The position numbers and the translations under genes are program-made. From Aquimarina brevivitae (GTDB lineage Bacteria; Bacteroidota; Bacteroidia; Flavobacteriales; Flavobacteriaceae), in NCBI RefSeq assembly GCF_004216895.1, contig NZ_SGXE01000004.1, positions 137,747 through 201,746 of the forward strand: 64,000 bases of DNA, read 5' to 3'. How positions within the stretch are numbered: position 1 is the first letter of the stretch; each line of letters begins with the position of its first letter. The notes under the pieces were generated by a model, which ran no database searches, was not told where the DNA came from, and saw only the letters and a program-made list of their open reading frames with translations. This document shows, piece after piece, positions 34,203 through 43,189 of the stretch.

Positions 34203-36863
34203 ATGAAGAAAGCCCTAAAAATTTTCGGAATACTGATCGTAATTCTTGTTATTGTGATTATAGCCGTTCCCTTTTTATTTAAAGGAACTATAAAAGACAA
34301 AATAAAATACCTAGCCAATCAACACATAGAAGCCACTGTAGATTTTAGTGATATAGGGATTAGCTTATTTAGAAGTTTTCCGGATGCTACGGTTACTATC
34401 GACGACTTATCTATACTAAATAAAGCCCCATTTGAAGGGGATACTTTAGCTTACGCCAAAAAAGTAACGCTGGATATGTCGATTAACGAATTTTTTAAAG
34501 ATGCTTCAGAATCCATCAATGTCGAAAAATTCGTTATTGACCAGGCTTACGTTGCAATAAAAACCGATTCCTTAGGCAATAGCAATTATGATATTGTTAA
34601 AACATCCGAAAGTGATACAAAAAGTTCTTCAAGCAAAGAAGAATCCGATCCATTTACTTTTGCCCTAGAACATTATGAAATCAACAATAGTAAAGTTCTA
34701 TATAAAGACGATGTTGGTAAAATGACTTTAGTACTTACCGGACTCAACCATACTGGTGACGGTACTGTATCCGGAGAAAAAGTGATCTTAAATACAAAAT
34801 CAGATACTGAAATTACTTTTGTGTTTAACGGAACCAATTATTTGGATAAAAACAAACTTGCCTTGGATGCAGCATTAGAATTGGATCTCGACCAGCAACG
34901 CTATTCCTTTTTAGATAATAAAGCCTTAGTAAATCAGCTCCCGCTAGAGTTTCAAGGATATGTACAACTTTTTGAAGATTACACGGATGTAGACCTCAGC
35001 TTTAAAACACCAGACTCTGATTTCAAAAACTTTTTAGCCGTTATACCTGCGGCCTATTCTAAAAATATCGAAAACGTACAAACGACAGGTAACTTTATGG
35101 TAGATGGTAAAATACAAGGCAAAGTCGATGATACGTATATTCCTAAAATGGATATCAATGTGCGTTCAAACAATGCTTCCTTTAAATATCCAGATTTGCC
35201 TAAAAGTGTATCTGAGATTGTCATCAATACCGCGCTAAAAAATGAAACTGGCTTAGTAGATGACACTTACTTAAAAATAGAAAATCTAAATTTTAAAATC
35301 GATCAGGACGTCTTTAATGCTAAAGGTCTATTCAAAAATCTTACAGGCAATACCGTTGTTGACTTGGCAATTAATGGTACATTAAATCTAGCCAACTTAA
35401 AAAAAGCATACCCTATCGATTTAGAACAAGAGCTAAACGGTATTCTAAAAGCAAATATCAACACACATTTTGATTTAGAATCTTTAGAGAAAGAACAATA
35501 CCAAAATGTAAGAAGCACAGGAGTAGCAAGCATCACCAATTTTAGTTATCAAACACCAGAATTGCCCAACGAACTAAAGATAAGCAATGCTAGAGTTGAT
35601 TTTAAGCCTGGTACAATTACCCTGCAAGAAATGAAAGCTACTACTGGACAATCCGATATCGCGGCCCAAGGAAAAATTACCAATTTTATGGGGTTTCTTT
35701 TTGCTAAACAAAACCTCAAAGGAGATTTTGTAGCTAATTCCAATAAATTTGTGGTTAATGATTTTATGACTGCTACAGCTGAAACTCCTGAAAAGAATAC
35801 TACTACAACTGACAAAACGGAAAGCACCGCAGAAGAATCCATAAAAATACCATCATTTTTGGATGCAAACTTAGCTTTCGATGCTAAGAAAGTACAATAC
35901 GATAATATCGAATTACAAAACACTAAGGGTAGCGTAAAAATTAAGGATGAAACTGCTTACCTAACTAATGTTACTTCTGATCTTTTTGGCGGAGGATTAG
36001 GGTTTAGCGGAAAAGTATCCACGAAATCAGCTACACCTACCTTTGGGATGAATTTAGACCTATCTAAAATTGATATTGTACAATCCTTCAATCAGATGGA
36101 ATTGCTAAAAGGTCTAGCCCCAATTGCAAGAGGACTTACTGGATTACTAAGTACTCAATTATCGCTGGATGGAGATTTATCAAAAGACCTAACCCCAGTA
36201 CTTACCTCCTTAAAAGGAAACGCACTGGCTGAGTTGTTAAACGCTAAGGTAAATGCCAATGCTACACCTTTAATTTCAAAATTGAATAACAACATAAACT
36301 TCTTAGATCTCGATAATCTTGATCTTAAAGATATCAAAACCAAATTGAATTTTGAAAACGGCAACATCAATGTACAGCCCTTTTCATTTAATGTTAAAGA
36401 CATTAAAGTAACTACTAGTGGTAGCCATAGCTTTTCTAGCGAAATGAATTATAAGGTTTCTTTAGATGTTCCTGCAAAATATTTAGGTAATGAAGCCAGC
36501 TCTTTGTTGGCAAAACTTAGCAGTCAGGAAATAGAAAACACCACAGTACCCTTACCCATCAATATTTCTGGTAACTATACCAATCCCAAGATTGATGTGC
36601 AAACAAAAGCTGCTATTGCTAACCTTAGCCAACAAATTATCGCTACTCAAAAACAAAAAGCTAAAGATAAAATCACAGAAACAGGAAAAGAAGTGCTAGG
36701 CGGTTTACTTGGTGGCAACAAGGAACAAACAAAGGATAGCACAAATACTACCACTACAAAAAATACTACCGAAGACGCTATAAAAGATGCAGCAAAAGAT
36801 GTATTAGGAGGATTATTAGGTAAGAAAAAGAAGAAAAAAGATACTACAAAAAGCGGCAATTAA
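34203..36863 (+). CDS. AsmA-like inner-membrane protein
   Basis: 886 residues. One N-terminal helix (IFGILIVILVIVIIAVPFLF) anchors a long periplasmic region of repeated beta-strands beginning with the AsmA domain (FSDIGISLFRSFPDATVTID). Near the C-terminus is the usual AsmA segment with NGNINVQPFSFNVKDIKV. The last about 60 residues are low-complexity Lys/Thr with two LGGLLG motifs. AsmA proteins belong to the bridge-like lipid-transfer group along with TamB, which is encoded 6 kb away. A strong terminator follows. Confidence 0.87.
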   Translation: MKKALKIFGILIVILVIVIIAVPFLFKGTIKDKIKYLANQHIEATVDFSDIGISLFRSFPDATVTIDDLSILNKAPFEGDTLAYAKKVTLDMSINEFFKDASESINVEKFVIDQAYVAIKTDSLGNSNYDIVKTSESDTKSSSSKEESDPFTFALEHYEINNSKVLYKDDVGKMTLVLTGLNHTGDGTVSGEKVILNTKSDTEITFVFNGTNYLDKNKLALDAALELDLDQQRYSFLDNKALVNQLPLEFQGYVQLFEDYTDVDLSFKTPDSDFKNFLAVIPAAYSKNIENVQTTGNFMVDGKIQGKVDDTYIPKMDINVRSNNASFKYPDLPKSVSEIVINTALKNETGLVDDTYLKIENLNFKIDQDVFNAKGLFKNLTGNTVVDLAINGTLNLANLKKAYPIDLEQELNGILKANINTHFDLESLEKEQYQNVRSTGVASITNFSYQTPELPNELKISNARVDFKPGTITLQEMKATTGQSDIAAQGKITNFMGFLFAKQNLKGDFVANSNKFVVNDFMTATAETPEKNTTTTDKTESTAEESIKIPSFLDANLAFDAKKVQYDNIELQNTKGSVKIKDETAYLTNVTSDLFGGGLGFSGKVSTKSATPTFGMNLDLSKIDIVQSFNQMELLKGLAPIARGLTGLLSTQLSLDGDLSKDLTPVLTSLKGNALAELLNAKVNANATPLISKLNNNINFLDLDNLDLKDIKTKLNFENGNINVQPFSFNVKDIKVTTSGSHSFSSEMNYKVSLDVPAKYLGNEASSLLAKLSSQEIENTTVPLPINISGNYTNPKIDVQTKAAIANLSQQIIATQKQKAKDKITETGKEVLGGLLGGNKEQTKDSTNTTTTKNTTEDAIKDAAKDVLGGLLGKKKKKKDTTKSGN

Positions 36864-36886
36864 ATCATTGATTATTTTATAAATCA

Positions 36887-36920
36887 AAAAGGAAGCTTGT
36901 TTTTACGGCTTCCTTTTTTT
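36887..36920 (+). terminator. Intrinsic terminator after the AsmA-like gene
   Basis: An A-run plus GGAAGC (36891-36896) pairs with GCTTCC (36908-36913) followed by seven T, 24 nt after the stop. Confidence 0.8.
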
Positions 36921-37083
36921 GTTTATACGGCTTAACCATAAAATCTAAAAAATACAGTAAAAACCTTATCATTAGTGCAATAGATTTGTTTAAGTTGAGT
37001 TAACTTTTTAGTAAAACTATTACTGTAAAGCGAATTGTTTTTAGTTAATAATTTTATACCCTAACCGTTAATACCCCATAAAA

Positions 37084-38361
37084 ATGAAGCTATCTATTTC
37101 CCTTCAGATTGCACTTCTTGTCTTTTTATTCCCTGTTTTGATCTTTTCACAAAGTGAGATGGCAACTAATGATTTAAAATGGATGAAAAACTGGACAAAT
37201 TTTGACCCTAGTGAGACTTATTATCCAGAAGCAGATAAAAAATTACCTAACGTCATCGATAAAGACACGTATCTCAATAACAGTTCTGTATATCTTTTAT
37301 CTGGAAATACCTATGTAACCAACAATGCTAAACTAACCATTGAAGAAGGTACCATCATTAGATGTGATCGCGACAATCCTAGCAGTTTAATTGTAACCAA
37401 AGGCGCAACCTTGATAGCGAGAGGTTCCTATACCAAACCGATAGTTTTCACCTCCAATCAAACTGAAAAATCAAGGAAACCGGGAGATTGGGGTGGTATT
37501 AGCATTGCAGGGGGAGGATCCACAAACACCCTTTCAGGTATGGGGCGCATTGAAGGTGATTTTAATCCGATACTCTCAGGCTATGGTGGAAATACTGCGG
37601 ATGAGATAACCACTATTCTGTCGTATATACGTATTGAGTATGCAGGTAAAAAAATAAACAGATCCAAGGAGCTCAATGGACTTTCCTTATACGCTCTCGG
37701 TAAAAATTCGATAATCAGTAATATTATGGTAAGCTATTCGGCAGATGACTCCTACGAATTTTTTGGTGGCAATGCAGAGCTAAGTAATCTTATTTCTTTT
37801 AAAGCTAAGGATGATGATTTTGATTTTACAGAAGGGTTTCAAGGTAATCTTACTAATATAGTAGCCATTCGTCATCCGTATATCTCTGACACCAGTGGAT
37901 CCTATGCCATTGAAATCGATGGATATACCGAAGGCAAAGGTGTTCGTTCCATATCGAGCTTATCCAAGGTAAGTATAGATGGAGGTTATCTCATCAGCCT
38001 ATCTGAACAAGATAATTATCAATACACAGTTGCCGCCATTTCTGCCAAATATCGTGGTCAGTTGACCTTGACAAACTCCCGAATATCAGGATTTGCCAAT
38101 ATTGTAGCATTTGATGCAAGCTATAGTAATGCCACGGAAATAAAAAACGCATTTACCTTAGAAAACAGCGTCTTTAATGTACACGGTGAAGCCATCCAAA
38201 CCGCTTTAGGCAATAATGCAACCTTACAAAATTTAGTAAAGTATAATATGTACACCAATCATTTTAAAGAAGTTACCGATTTCTTTTCGGATCCAATGAA
38301 TAAACACCTGCCAGATTTTTCATTGAAAGATAATCTTGGCAACTATACCGTAATGCATTAA
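37084..38361 (+). CDS. Secreted beta-helix-like protein (paralogue 1)
   Basis: 425 residues. A signal peptide ends near LIFSQ (about residue 22). The mature protein starts with MKNWTNFDPSETYYPEA and then shows many short strands with the feel of a right-handed parallel beta-helix (LTIEEGTIIRCDRDN; LIVTKGATLIARGS; KPIVFTSNQ; PGDWGGISIAGGG). A conserved acidic patch KAKDDDFDFTEGFQG lies near residue 240. It is about half identical by eye to the protein at 39241. No catalytic motif was recognised. The gene precedes a small secreted protein by 31 nt and lies upstream of the type II secretion-like operon, so it may be one of its substrates (inference). Confidence 0.75.
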   Translation: MKLSISLQIALLVFLFPVLIFSQSEMATNDLKWMKNWTNFDPSETYYPEADKKLPNVIDKDTYLNNSSVYLLSGNTYVTNNAKLTIEEGTIIRCDRDNPSSLIVTKGATLIARGSYTKPIVFTSNQTEKSRKPGDWGGISIAGGGSTNTLSGMGRIEGDFNPILSGYGGNTADEITTILSYIRIEYAGKKINRSKELNGLSLYALGKNSIISNIMVSYSADDSYEFFGGNAELSNLISFKAKDDDFDFTEGFQGNLTNIVAIRHPYISDTSGSYAIEIDGYTEGKGVRSISSLSKVSIDGGYLISLSEQDNYQYTVAAISAKYRGQLTLTNSRISGFANIVAFDASYSNATEIKNAFTLENSVFNVHGEAIQTALGNNATLQNLVKYNMYTNHFKEVTDFFSDPMNKHLPDFSLKDNLGNYTVMH

Positions 38362-38392
38362 TCTAATTTTTAAAACACTAATCCTACATACA

Positions 38393-38830
38393 ATGAAAAT
38401 CAAATTATTTTCCTTTTTACTAGTTATAATCTCTTTTTCAGCTTTTTCACAATCCAAAAAAAATATTTTTTTTGATCAAAAAACATTAATCACCAAATTT
38501 CACACTATTGGTGAGCTTGAAAATCTTAAAAAAGGGGAACTTATTAAACTGTATTCGGAGCGTGTAAAGGAAATAATGATTGTACTACCCTACATTGCCC
38601 TAACCAATGAAGCTGGAGTTTCCTTACAAGATGTAGGTATCAAAGAAGAGTCAGACAATATTAAAGTATTGGACAAGCACCACGACGCTGTTCTCGATGC
38701 CTTTGAAAATACGCAGGAGTTAGTAACAGAATTGATCCCCTATGCAGATACCGAAAATATAGTCTCTTCTATTCTTTATTTCGAAGAAATTATTAAAAAG
38801 GTAAGAATTGGTGTCGACGAAGGTTTTTAG
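38393..38830 (+). CDS. Small secreted hypothetical protein
   Basis: 145 residues with a signal peptide ending near SAFSQ (about residue 20). The mature part is predicted mostly helical (LENLKKGELIKLYSERVKEI; DAFENTQELVTELIPYADTE) and has no cysteine. It is probably co-transcribed with the beta-helix-like gene 31 nt upstream and is closed by a terminator. No family was recognised. Confidence 0.7.
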   Translation: MKIKLFSFLLVIISFSAFSQSKKNIFFDQKTLITKFHTIGELENLKKGELIKLYSERVKEIMIVLPYIALTNEAGVSLQDVGIKEESDNIKVLDKHHDAVLDAFENTQELVTELIPYADTENIVSSILYFEEIIKKVRIGVDEGF

Positions 38831-38853
38831 CTTTCCACTAAACTCAACAAAAC

Positions 38854-38877
38854 AACCTCCTAAGTGAGGTTTTTTTT
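38854..38877 (+). terminator. Intrinsic terminator
   Basis: AACCTC (38854-38859) pairs with GAGGTT (38866-38871) followed by a run of T, 23 nt after the stop of the small secreted protein. Confidence 0.75.
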
Positions 38878-39240
38878 AGCTACAAACAAACGGTACATCA
38901 AAATATATAGATTAAAAGCATTTTAGATCGCCAAAAAACATACATAAATCAGCCAAACAATTAAGGTAAAGCACTCAAAAGTGTACTATTTTTAATGAAC
39001 TCGATAATAATCTCTAAAATAGTCTTCTGCAGTTAAAATCCTGAAATACAATTTAATAATTTCATATTTGTAGTATTTATACTACAAAATTTATGCTAAA
39101 AAATGCCAAAATATCGGTAAACGTATAAATTTTGCGGAAAACCCGTAACCAACTTTGGCGAAAGTATTATAATTTAGCATCTAATAACGAACAAGAAAGA
39201 AAATTCTTTCTACCCCCCGAACCCCAAAATAGACTATAAG
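38878..39240. other. Long AT-rich intergenic region
   Basis: About 360 nt without a credible ORF. The only clear structure is the perfect inverted repeat at 39067-39088. The promoter of the gene at 39241 must be here; TATAATTTAG near 39169 is a weak candidate. Confidence 0.5.
39067..39088. repeat. Perfect 9-bp inverted repeat
   Basis: TTTGTAGTA (39067-39075) and TACTACAAA (39080-39088) are separated by 4 nt. It is not followed by a T-run, so it may be an operator or an RNA hairpin about 150 nt upstream of the next gene. Confidence 0.55.
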
Positions 39241-40509
39241 ATGAAAAAACTATTATGCTTTTGTTTACTGATTATTATTACAATTTCTTCAATTAAACCA
39301 CAAAGCTTTAATCAAAACACTCTTGGTTGGGCCAAAGAATGGACTAATTTTAATCCAAATGAGACCGTTTATCCTAAAGCTGAAGAACAGTTACCCAATT
39401 TAATCACCGAAGACACGTATTTAAGTAGTGAAGTCACTTACTTTATGACTGGAGATGTATATGTAGTAGAAAATGCTACATTGACTATTGAGCAAGGAAC
39501 CGTTATACGATGCGATCATTTGAAACCTGCTAATTTAATCGTTACACAAGGTTCTAAATTAATAGCATCGGGTTCTGCGACGCAACCAATTGTATTTACT
39601 TCCAACAAAGAAGCTAAGTCGAGAGCTGCAGGAGACTGGGGAGGAATTAAAATCGCAGGATCAGGTACAGTGAATACCGTAACAGGAACCGGAACGTTTA
39701 AAGGTAAGTTTAATCCAAGGTATACCATTTATGGTGGTACTAATGATATAGAGCAAACTACTATTTTACAATACGTTCGTGTAGAGTTTAGCGGAAATAA
39801 AGCAAAGGGTACAGAAGACACTAACGGACTATCCCTATATGGTTTAGGAAGATACTCGATAATAGATAACATTCAGGTTAGTTATTCTGCACAAGACTCG
39901 TTTAGTTGGTTTGGTGGTATCCATAATATGAAAAACCTAATCTCCTATAAAGCAGAAGATGATGATTTTCAATTTGCTGAAGGGTTTAAAGGTGATATTA
40001 CCAATGTAATGGCGGTTAGACATCCCTTAGTGAATAGTCCTAAAGGGTCTTATGCTATAGAAATTGAAGGGAACACCAAAGAGTTTGGTTACATTAATGA
40101 ACAAGAGTTAACAGATGTAGTATTCTCAGATGCGATTTTTGTAAACTTAGCAGACAAACGTAATTACGAACATACTTCCCCTGCAATCTCAGCTAAGAAT
40201 AAAGGAAGACTATATTTACACAAATGTAAGATATCTGGTTTCTCCGATGTGATTGAATTTGATGACTCTTATACTTCTTTAGCTGTTATAGAGCAATCTT
40301 TCAATATGGATCATAGTTTCTACAATATTCACGGAGAAGGTGTCAAGGTACAGTTCAAACCATTTGATAGTACCATGGAAGTTTTAAAATTCAATAGATT
40401 TACAGAAGGCTTTGTTGCCTACGATGATTTATTCACCGATCCAGAGAATACTGTTGCACCAAACTTTGCACTTAAGAAATCACTGAATGACTACTTAGTG
40501 ATGCAATAA
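39241..40509 (+). CDS. Secreted beta-helix-like protein (paralogue 2)
   Basis: 422 residues, same architecture as the protein at 37084: a signal peptide, the WTNFNPNETVYPKAEEQLPN opening, beta-helix-like repeats (LTIEQGTVIRCDHLKP; AGDWGGIKIAGSG), the acidic motif KAEDDDFQFAEGFKG and an end of DYLVMQ (paralogue 1 ends NYTVMH). The conserved cysteine in the IRCD motif is kept in both. The two genes are separated by the small secreted gene and a 410-nt gap, so they are an old tandem duplication under separate control. Function is unknown; surface or secreted location is inferred. Confidence 0.75.
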   Translation: MKKLLCFCLLIIITISSIKPQSFNQNTLGWAKEWTNFNPNETVYPKAEEQLPNLITEDTYLSSEVTYFMTGDVYVVENATLTIEQGTVIRCDHLKPANLIVTQGSKLIASGSATQPIVFTSNKEAKSRAAGDWGGIKIAGSGTVNTVTGTGTFKGKFNPRYTIYGGTNDIEQTTILQYVRVEFSGNKAKGTEDTNGLSLYGLGRYSIIDNIQVSYSAQDSFSWFGGIHNMKNLISYKAEDDDFQFAEGFKGDITNVMAVRHPLVNSPKGSYAIEIEGNTKEFGYINEQELTDVVFSDAIFVNLADKRNYEHTSPAISAKNKGRLYLHKCKISGFSDVIEFDDSYTSLAVIEQSFNMDHSFYNIHGEGVKVQFKPFDSTMEVLKFNRFTEGFVAYDDLFTDPENTVAPNFALKKSLNDYLVMQ

Positions 40510-40695
40510 CCATTCATCTATAAGAATTGACGATTTACTAGTCACTTCATTGGTAGCACAACAACGCTCCCACAGTGGCAATCGTAATAAAAGACAAACG
40601 TACTTGCACTTCCATTTCTGAATAAAAGTGTAAGTACTACAACGAATTTAAAAGCAGTATAGCTAATTGCTATATTATTTATTGATTAGGGTGAG

Positions 40696-40727
40696 AAAGC
40701 GGCAAATGAACTTTGCCGCTTTTTTTA
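40696..40727 (+). terminator. Intrinsic terminator after beta-helix paralogue 2
   Basis: AAAGCGGCAAA (40696-40706) pairs perfectly with TTTGCCGCTTT (40712-40722) and continues into a T-run. Confidence 0.88.
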
Positions 40728-40819
40728 TTCAAGATCATCTGCTGTTTTTGCAATCGATAGGTATTCAGAATTTTAATGGTTAAAAATAGATTTATTTTAG
40801 TCAGTTTTCTAAAAAAGTA

Positions 40820-40827
40820 TATTTTTG
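40820..40827 (+). promoter_or_regulatory. -7 box of the secretion/pilus-like operon
   Basis: TATTTTTG matches TAnnTTTG exactly and ends 33 nt before the pilin ATG at 40861. It excludes an upstream start at 40825. Confidence 0.65.
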
Positions 40828-40860
40828 CACTCTACCCTTATCCCAAAATATCAAAGAGTT

Positions 40861-41268
40861 ATGAATAATAAGATAGTAAAACTTAAGGCATTTAACCTTC
40901 AGGAAATGTTACTTGTTTTGGCGATAATTGGAATATTATTATTAATTGCCTTACCTAATTTTTTGCCATTGATCGCACAAACTAAAGCGCAAGAGGCTAA
41001 AATACAGCTCAAAACGATTAGCAATATGCAAACCCAATATCGCTATTTAAATTCAAAATACAGTTTAGATTTTAATGACATAAACTACGAAGCTCCCACT
41101 ACTGTTAAAGATGGTGGTTCTGCCAATTATAGTTATGAAATTATAGAAGCTGGATTATCCAATTTTAAAGTACGAGCGACTGCTGTAGTAGACTTTGATG
41201 GCGACGGCGTCTTTAATGTATGGGAAATTGATGAGAATGGATCACCAAAACAAATCACCAAGGACTAA
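40861..41268 (+). CDS. Type IV pilin/GspG-like major pseudopilin
   Basis: 135 residues. The class III signal is MNNKIVKLKA followed by FNLQEMLLVLAIIGILLLIA: Phe at +1, Glu at +5 and a long hydrophobic helix, as in prepilins, but Ala instead of Gly at -1. The helix is followed by NFLPLIAQTKAQEAK, typical of GspG. A C-terminal loop DFDGDGVFNVWEIDENG resembles a calcium-binding DxDxDG site. The stop is directly followed by the prepilin peptidase ATG (no gap). It would be the pseudopilus or pilus subunit assembled by the ATPase two genes downstream. Confidence 0.88.
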   Translation: MNNKIVKLKAFNLQEMLLVLAIIGILLLIALPNFLPLIAQTKAQEAKIQLKTISNMQTQYRYLNSKYSLDFNDINYEAPTTVKDGGSANYSYEIIEAGLSNFKVRATAVVDFDGDGVFNVWEIDENGSPKQITKD

Positions 41269-41754
41269 ATGGACAACATACTACATACCGTTGTAGTAAT
41301 AAGCTTGCTTTGTATTGTTTATCAAGATATTCAATACCGAGCAGTCTACTGGTTTTTATTTCCTATTATTATCATCGGATCAGGAATTCTTCATTATACC
41401 CATACGATGGATTTCTACTTCTATACATCTACATTATTAAATAGTATATTAGTACTTAGCATACTAACCATACTGTTTCTATATAATCGAATTATAGTTA
41501 AAAAATCTTTTTTCAAAGAAGTATTTGGTTTAGGGGATGTCTTATTTTTTGTGGCACTTGCAGTAGCTTTTCCAACAATTACCTTTATTATTATCTTTTG
41601 TTTCGCATTATTCTTTAGTATGCTTGTTTGGTTAATTTTTCGTAAAAAAGCCAAACATAATACGGTACCCCTTGCTGGGTACATGGCCTTGTTTTTGACC
41701 GGTGTATATACAATGAGCTGGTTAACTAAAACTGGTAATCTATATATGATCTAA
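41269..41754 (+). CDS. Short prepilin peptidase (A24 family)
   Basis: 161 residues with about five membrane helices. The two catalytic aspartates are visible: YQDIQYR (near residue 20) and the GxGD motif FGLGDVLFF (near 85). The N-terminal cytoplasmic methyltransferase domain with zinc-binding cysteines, present in full-length PilD/GspO, is missing, so it should cleave but not N-methylate. It starts immediately after the pilin gene and overlaps the ATPase start by one base, so the three genes are one translation unit. Pilin and peptidase next to each other point to a dedicated pair. Confidence 0.88.
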   Translation: MDNILHTVVVISLLCIVYQDIQYRAVYWFLFPIIIIGSGILHYTHTMDFYFYTSTLLNSILVLSILTILFLYNRIIVKKSFFKEVFGLGDVLFFVALAVAFPTITFIIIFCFALFFSMLVWLIFRKKAKHNTVPLAGYMALFLTGVYTMSWLTKTGNLYMI

Positions 41755-43166
41755 TGAGTAATATGAACTACGACATAGCAGTAAATCTTAAACAGTTGGT
41801 AAGTTCAAACCAGGCGTTTCATTACAGGATTGTGCCTATTAGGCAAGAAGGAGATACTATTGTATTTAAAACAGATGCAGAAGAAAAAGAACCCTTGGTC
41901 AAGGAATTGACTATAGTACTAAACAAAAAGATTGTATTAGAGCTGGATACAAAAGAAAATATAGATTCTTATCTTACTTATAATTATCGGAAGACAGCTG
42001 CAAATCAGGAAAAATTAAACTACGAAGCTAACTTTTTGCAAAAATTAATTACTACTGCCAAAGATTTTGGAAGTAGTGATATTCATATGGAACCTTATGA
42101 TAACTTTTGTAGGGTTAGATTTAGGTTAGATGGAAAATTAAAAGAACAATATACGGTATCAAAAAAAGAATACCCTCAATTAGTAAATCAAATTAAAATC
42201 CAATCAGGACTTGATATTTCGCAAAAACGATTGGCACAAGACGGTAGAATTACCTTTAAATTAAAGAATGAAGAGTTCGACATCCGGGTCTCTACGATGC
42301 CTACCCTATATGGCGAAAAAATAGTATTGCGATTATTAAACCGAGACACTCAAGATGTAACCCTAACCGATTTGGGGTTTACAGATCAAGAACTTCAACT
42401 ATATAAAGAAGCAGTTAAAAAACCTCAGGGTATTATTTTAATATCGGGACCTACAGGATCAGGTAAGACCACAACGCTCTATGCTACACTAAAGGAACTC
42501 AATAAAGAAACTTCGAATATTTTAACCATAGAAGACCCTATTGAATATACCTTAGAAGGCATCAACCAGGTTCAACTAAGAGAAGATATTGAATTTGATT
42601 TTCCTGCTGCATTACGTGCTTTTTTAAGGCAGGACCCAGACATAATCATGGTCGGTGAGATACGCGATGATAAAACTGCAAATATGGCGATTAAAGCAGC
42701 ACTAACAGGTCATTTGGTGCTTTCAACGATACACACTAATTCTGCCTGGGCCACAATTTCTCGTCTGATTGATATGAATGTACCGCCCTTCCTGATCGCT
42801 AGTACGCTTACCATGAGCATTGCACAACGATTAGTAAGAAAGTTATGTCCGCAGTGTAAATCCGAGGCTCCAGCGCTACCAGATGATTTTCCTTTAAATT
42901 TTGAGATACCCGAAGATTTAAAAACCCATTATAAAGCAAAAGGCTGCAACCAATGTTACCATACCGGTTATCTCGGCAGAAAAGCAATATATGAGCTGGT
43001 ACCGATCACTAATGCACTAGAAACAGCTATACGCCATAATGAGCTTGAAATTGATGCCTATATAGCAACGCATAATATAAAAACACTAAAGGCAAATGCC
43101 ATAAGGTTAGTCAAACAAGGAATTACCTCTGCAGAGGAAGTATACCCCTTATTAGCCCGGGATTAA
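41754..43166 (+). CDS. GspE/PilB-type secretion ATPase
   Basis: 470 residues. A short N1E-like domain leads to the ATPase with SSDIHMEPYDNFCRVRFRLDG (about 106-126), Walker A GPTGSGKTTTLYATL (from residue 232), the Asp box TIEDPIEY, Walker B DPDIIMVGEIRDD, and the His box LSTIHTN. Near the C-terminus two pairs of cysteines (CPQC, CNQC) form the zinc-binding tetracysteine motif of GspE/PilB. It powers assembly of the pilin-like fibre from the cytoplasmic face of the inner membrane. The usual partner, the GspF/PilC platform protein, is not encoded next to it. Confidence 0.95.
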   Translation: MSNMNYDIAVNLKQLVSSNQAFHYRIVPIRQEGDTIVFKTDAEEKEPLVKELTIVLNKKIVLELDTKENIDSYLTYNYRKTAANQEKLNYEANFLQKLITTAKDFGSSDIHMEPYDNFCRVRFRLDGKLKEQYTVSKKEYPQLVNQIKIQSGLDISQKRLAQDGRITFKLKNEEFDIRVSTMPTLYGEKIVLRLLNRDTQDVTLTDLGFTDQELQLYKEAVKKPQGIILISGPTGSGKTTTLYATLKELNKETSNILTIEDPIEYTLEGINQVQLREDIEFDFPAALRAFLRQDPDIIMVGEIRDDKTANMAIKAALTGHLVLSTIHTNSAWATISRLIDMNVPPFLIASTLTMSIAQRLVRKLCPQCKSEAPALPDDFPLNFEIPEDLKTHYKAKGCNQCYHTGYLGRKAIYELVPITNALETAIRHNELEIDAYIATHNIKTLKANAIRLVKQGITSAEEVYPLLARD

Positions 43167-43189
43167 CCCTACCAATGATACAACGATAT

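Noticed and set aside
40825..40860. Upstream start (TTG 40825) for the pilin gene
   Set aside because: It overlaps the -7 box of the promoter and would put 12 extra residues before a short prepilin leader that is complete from 40861.
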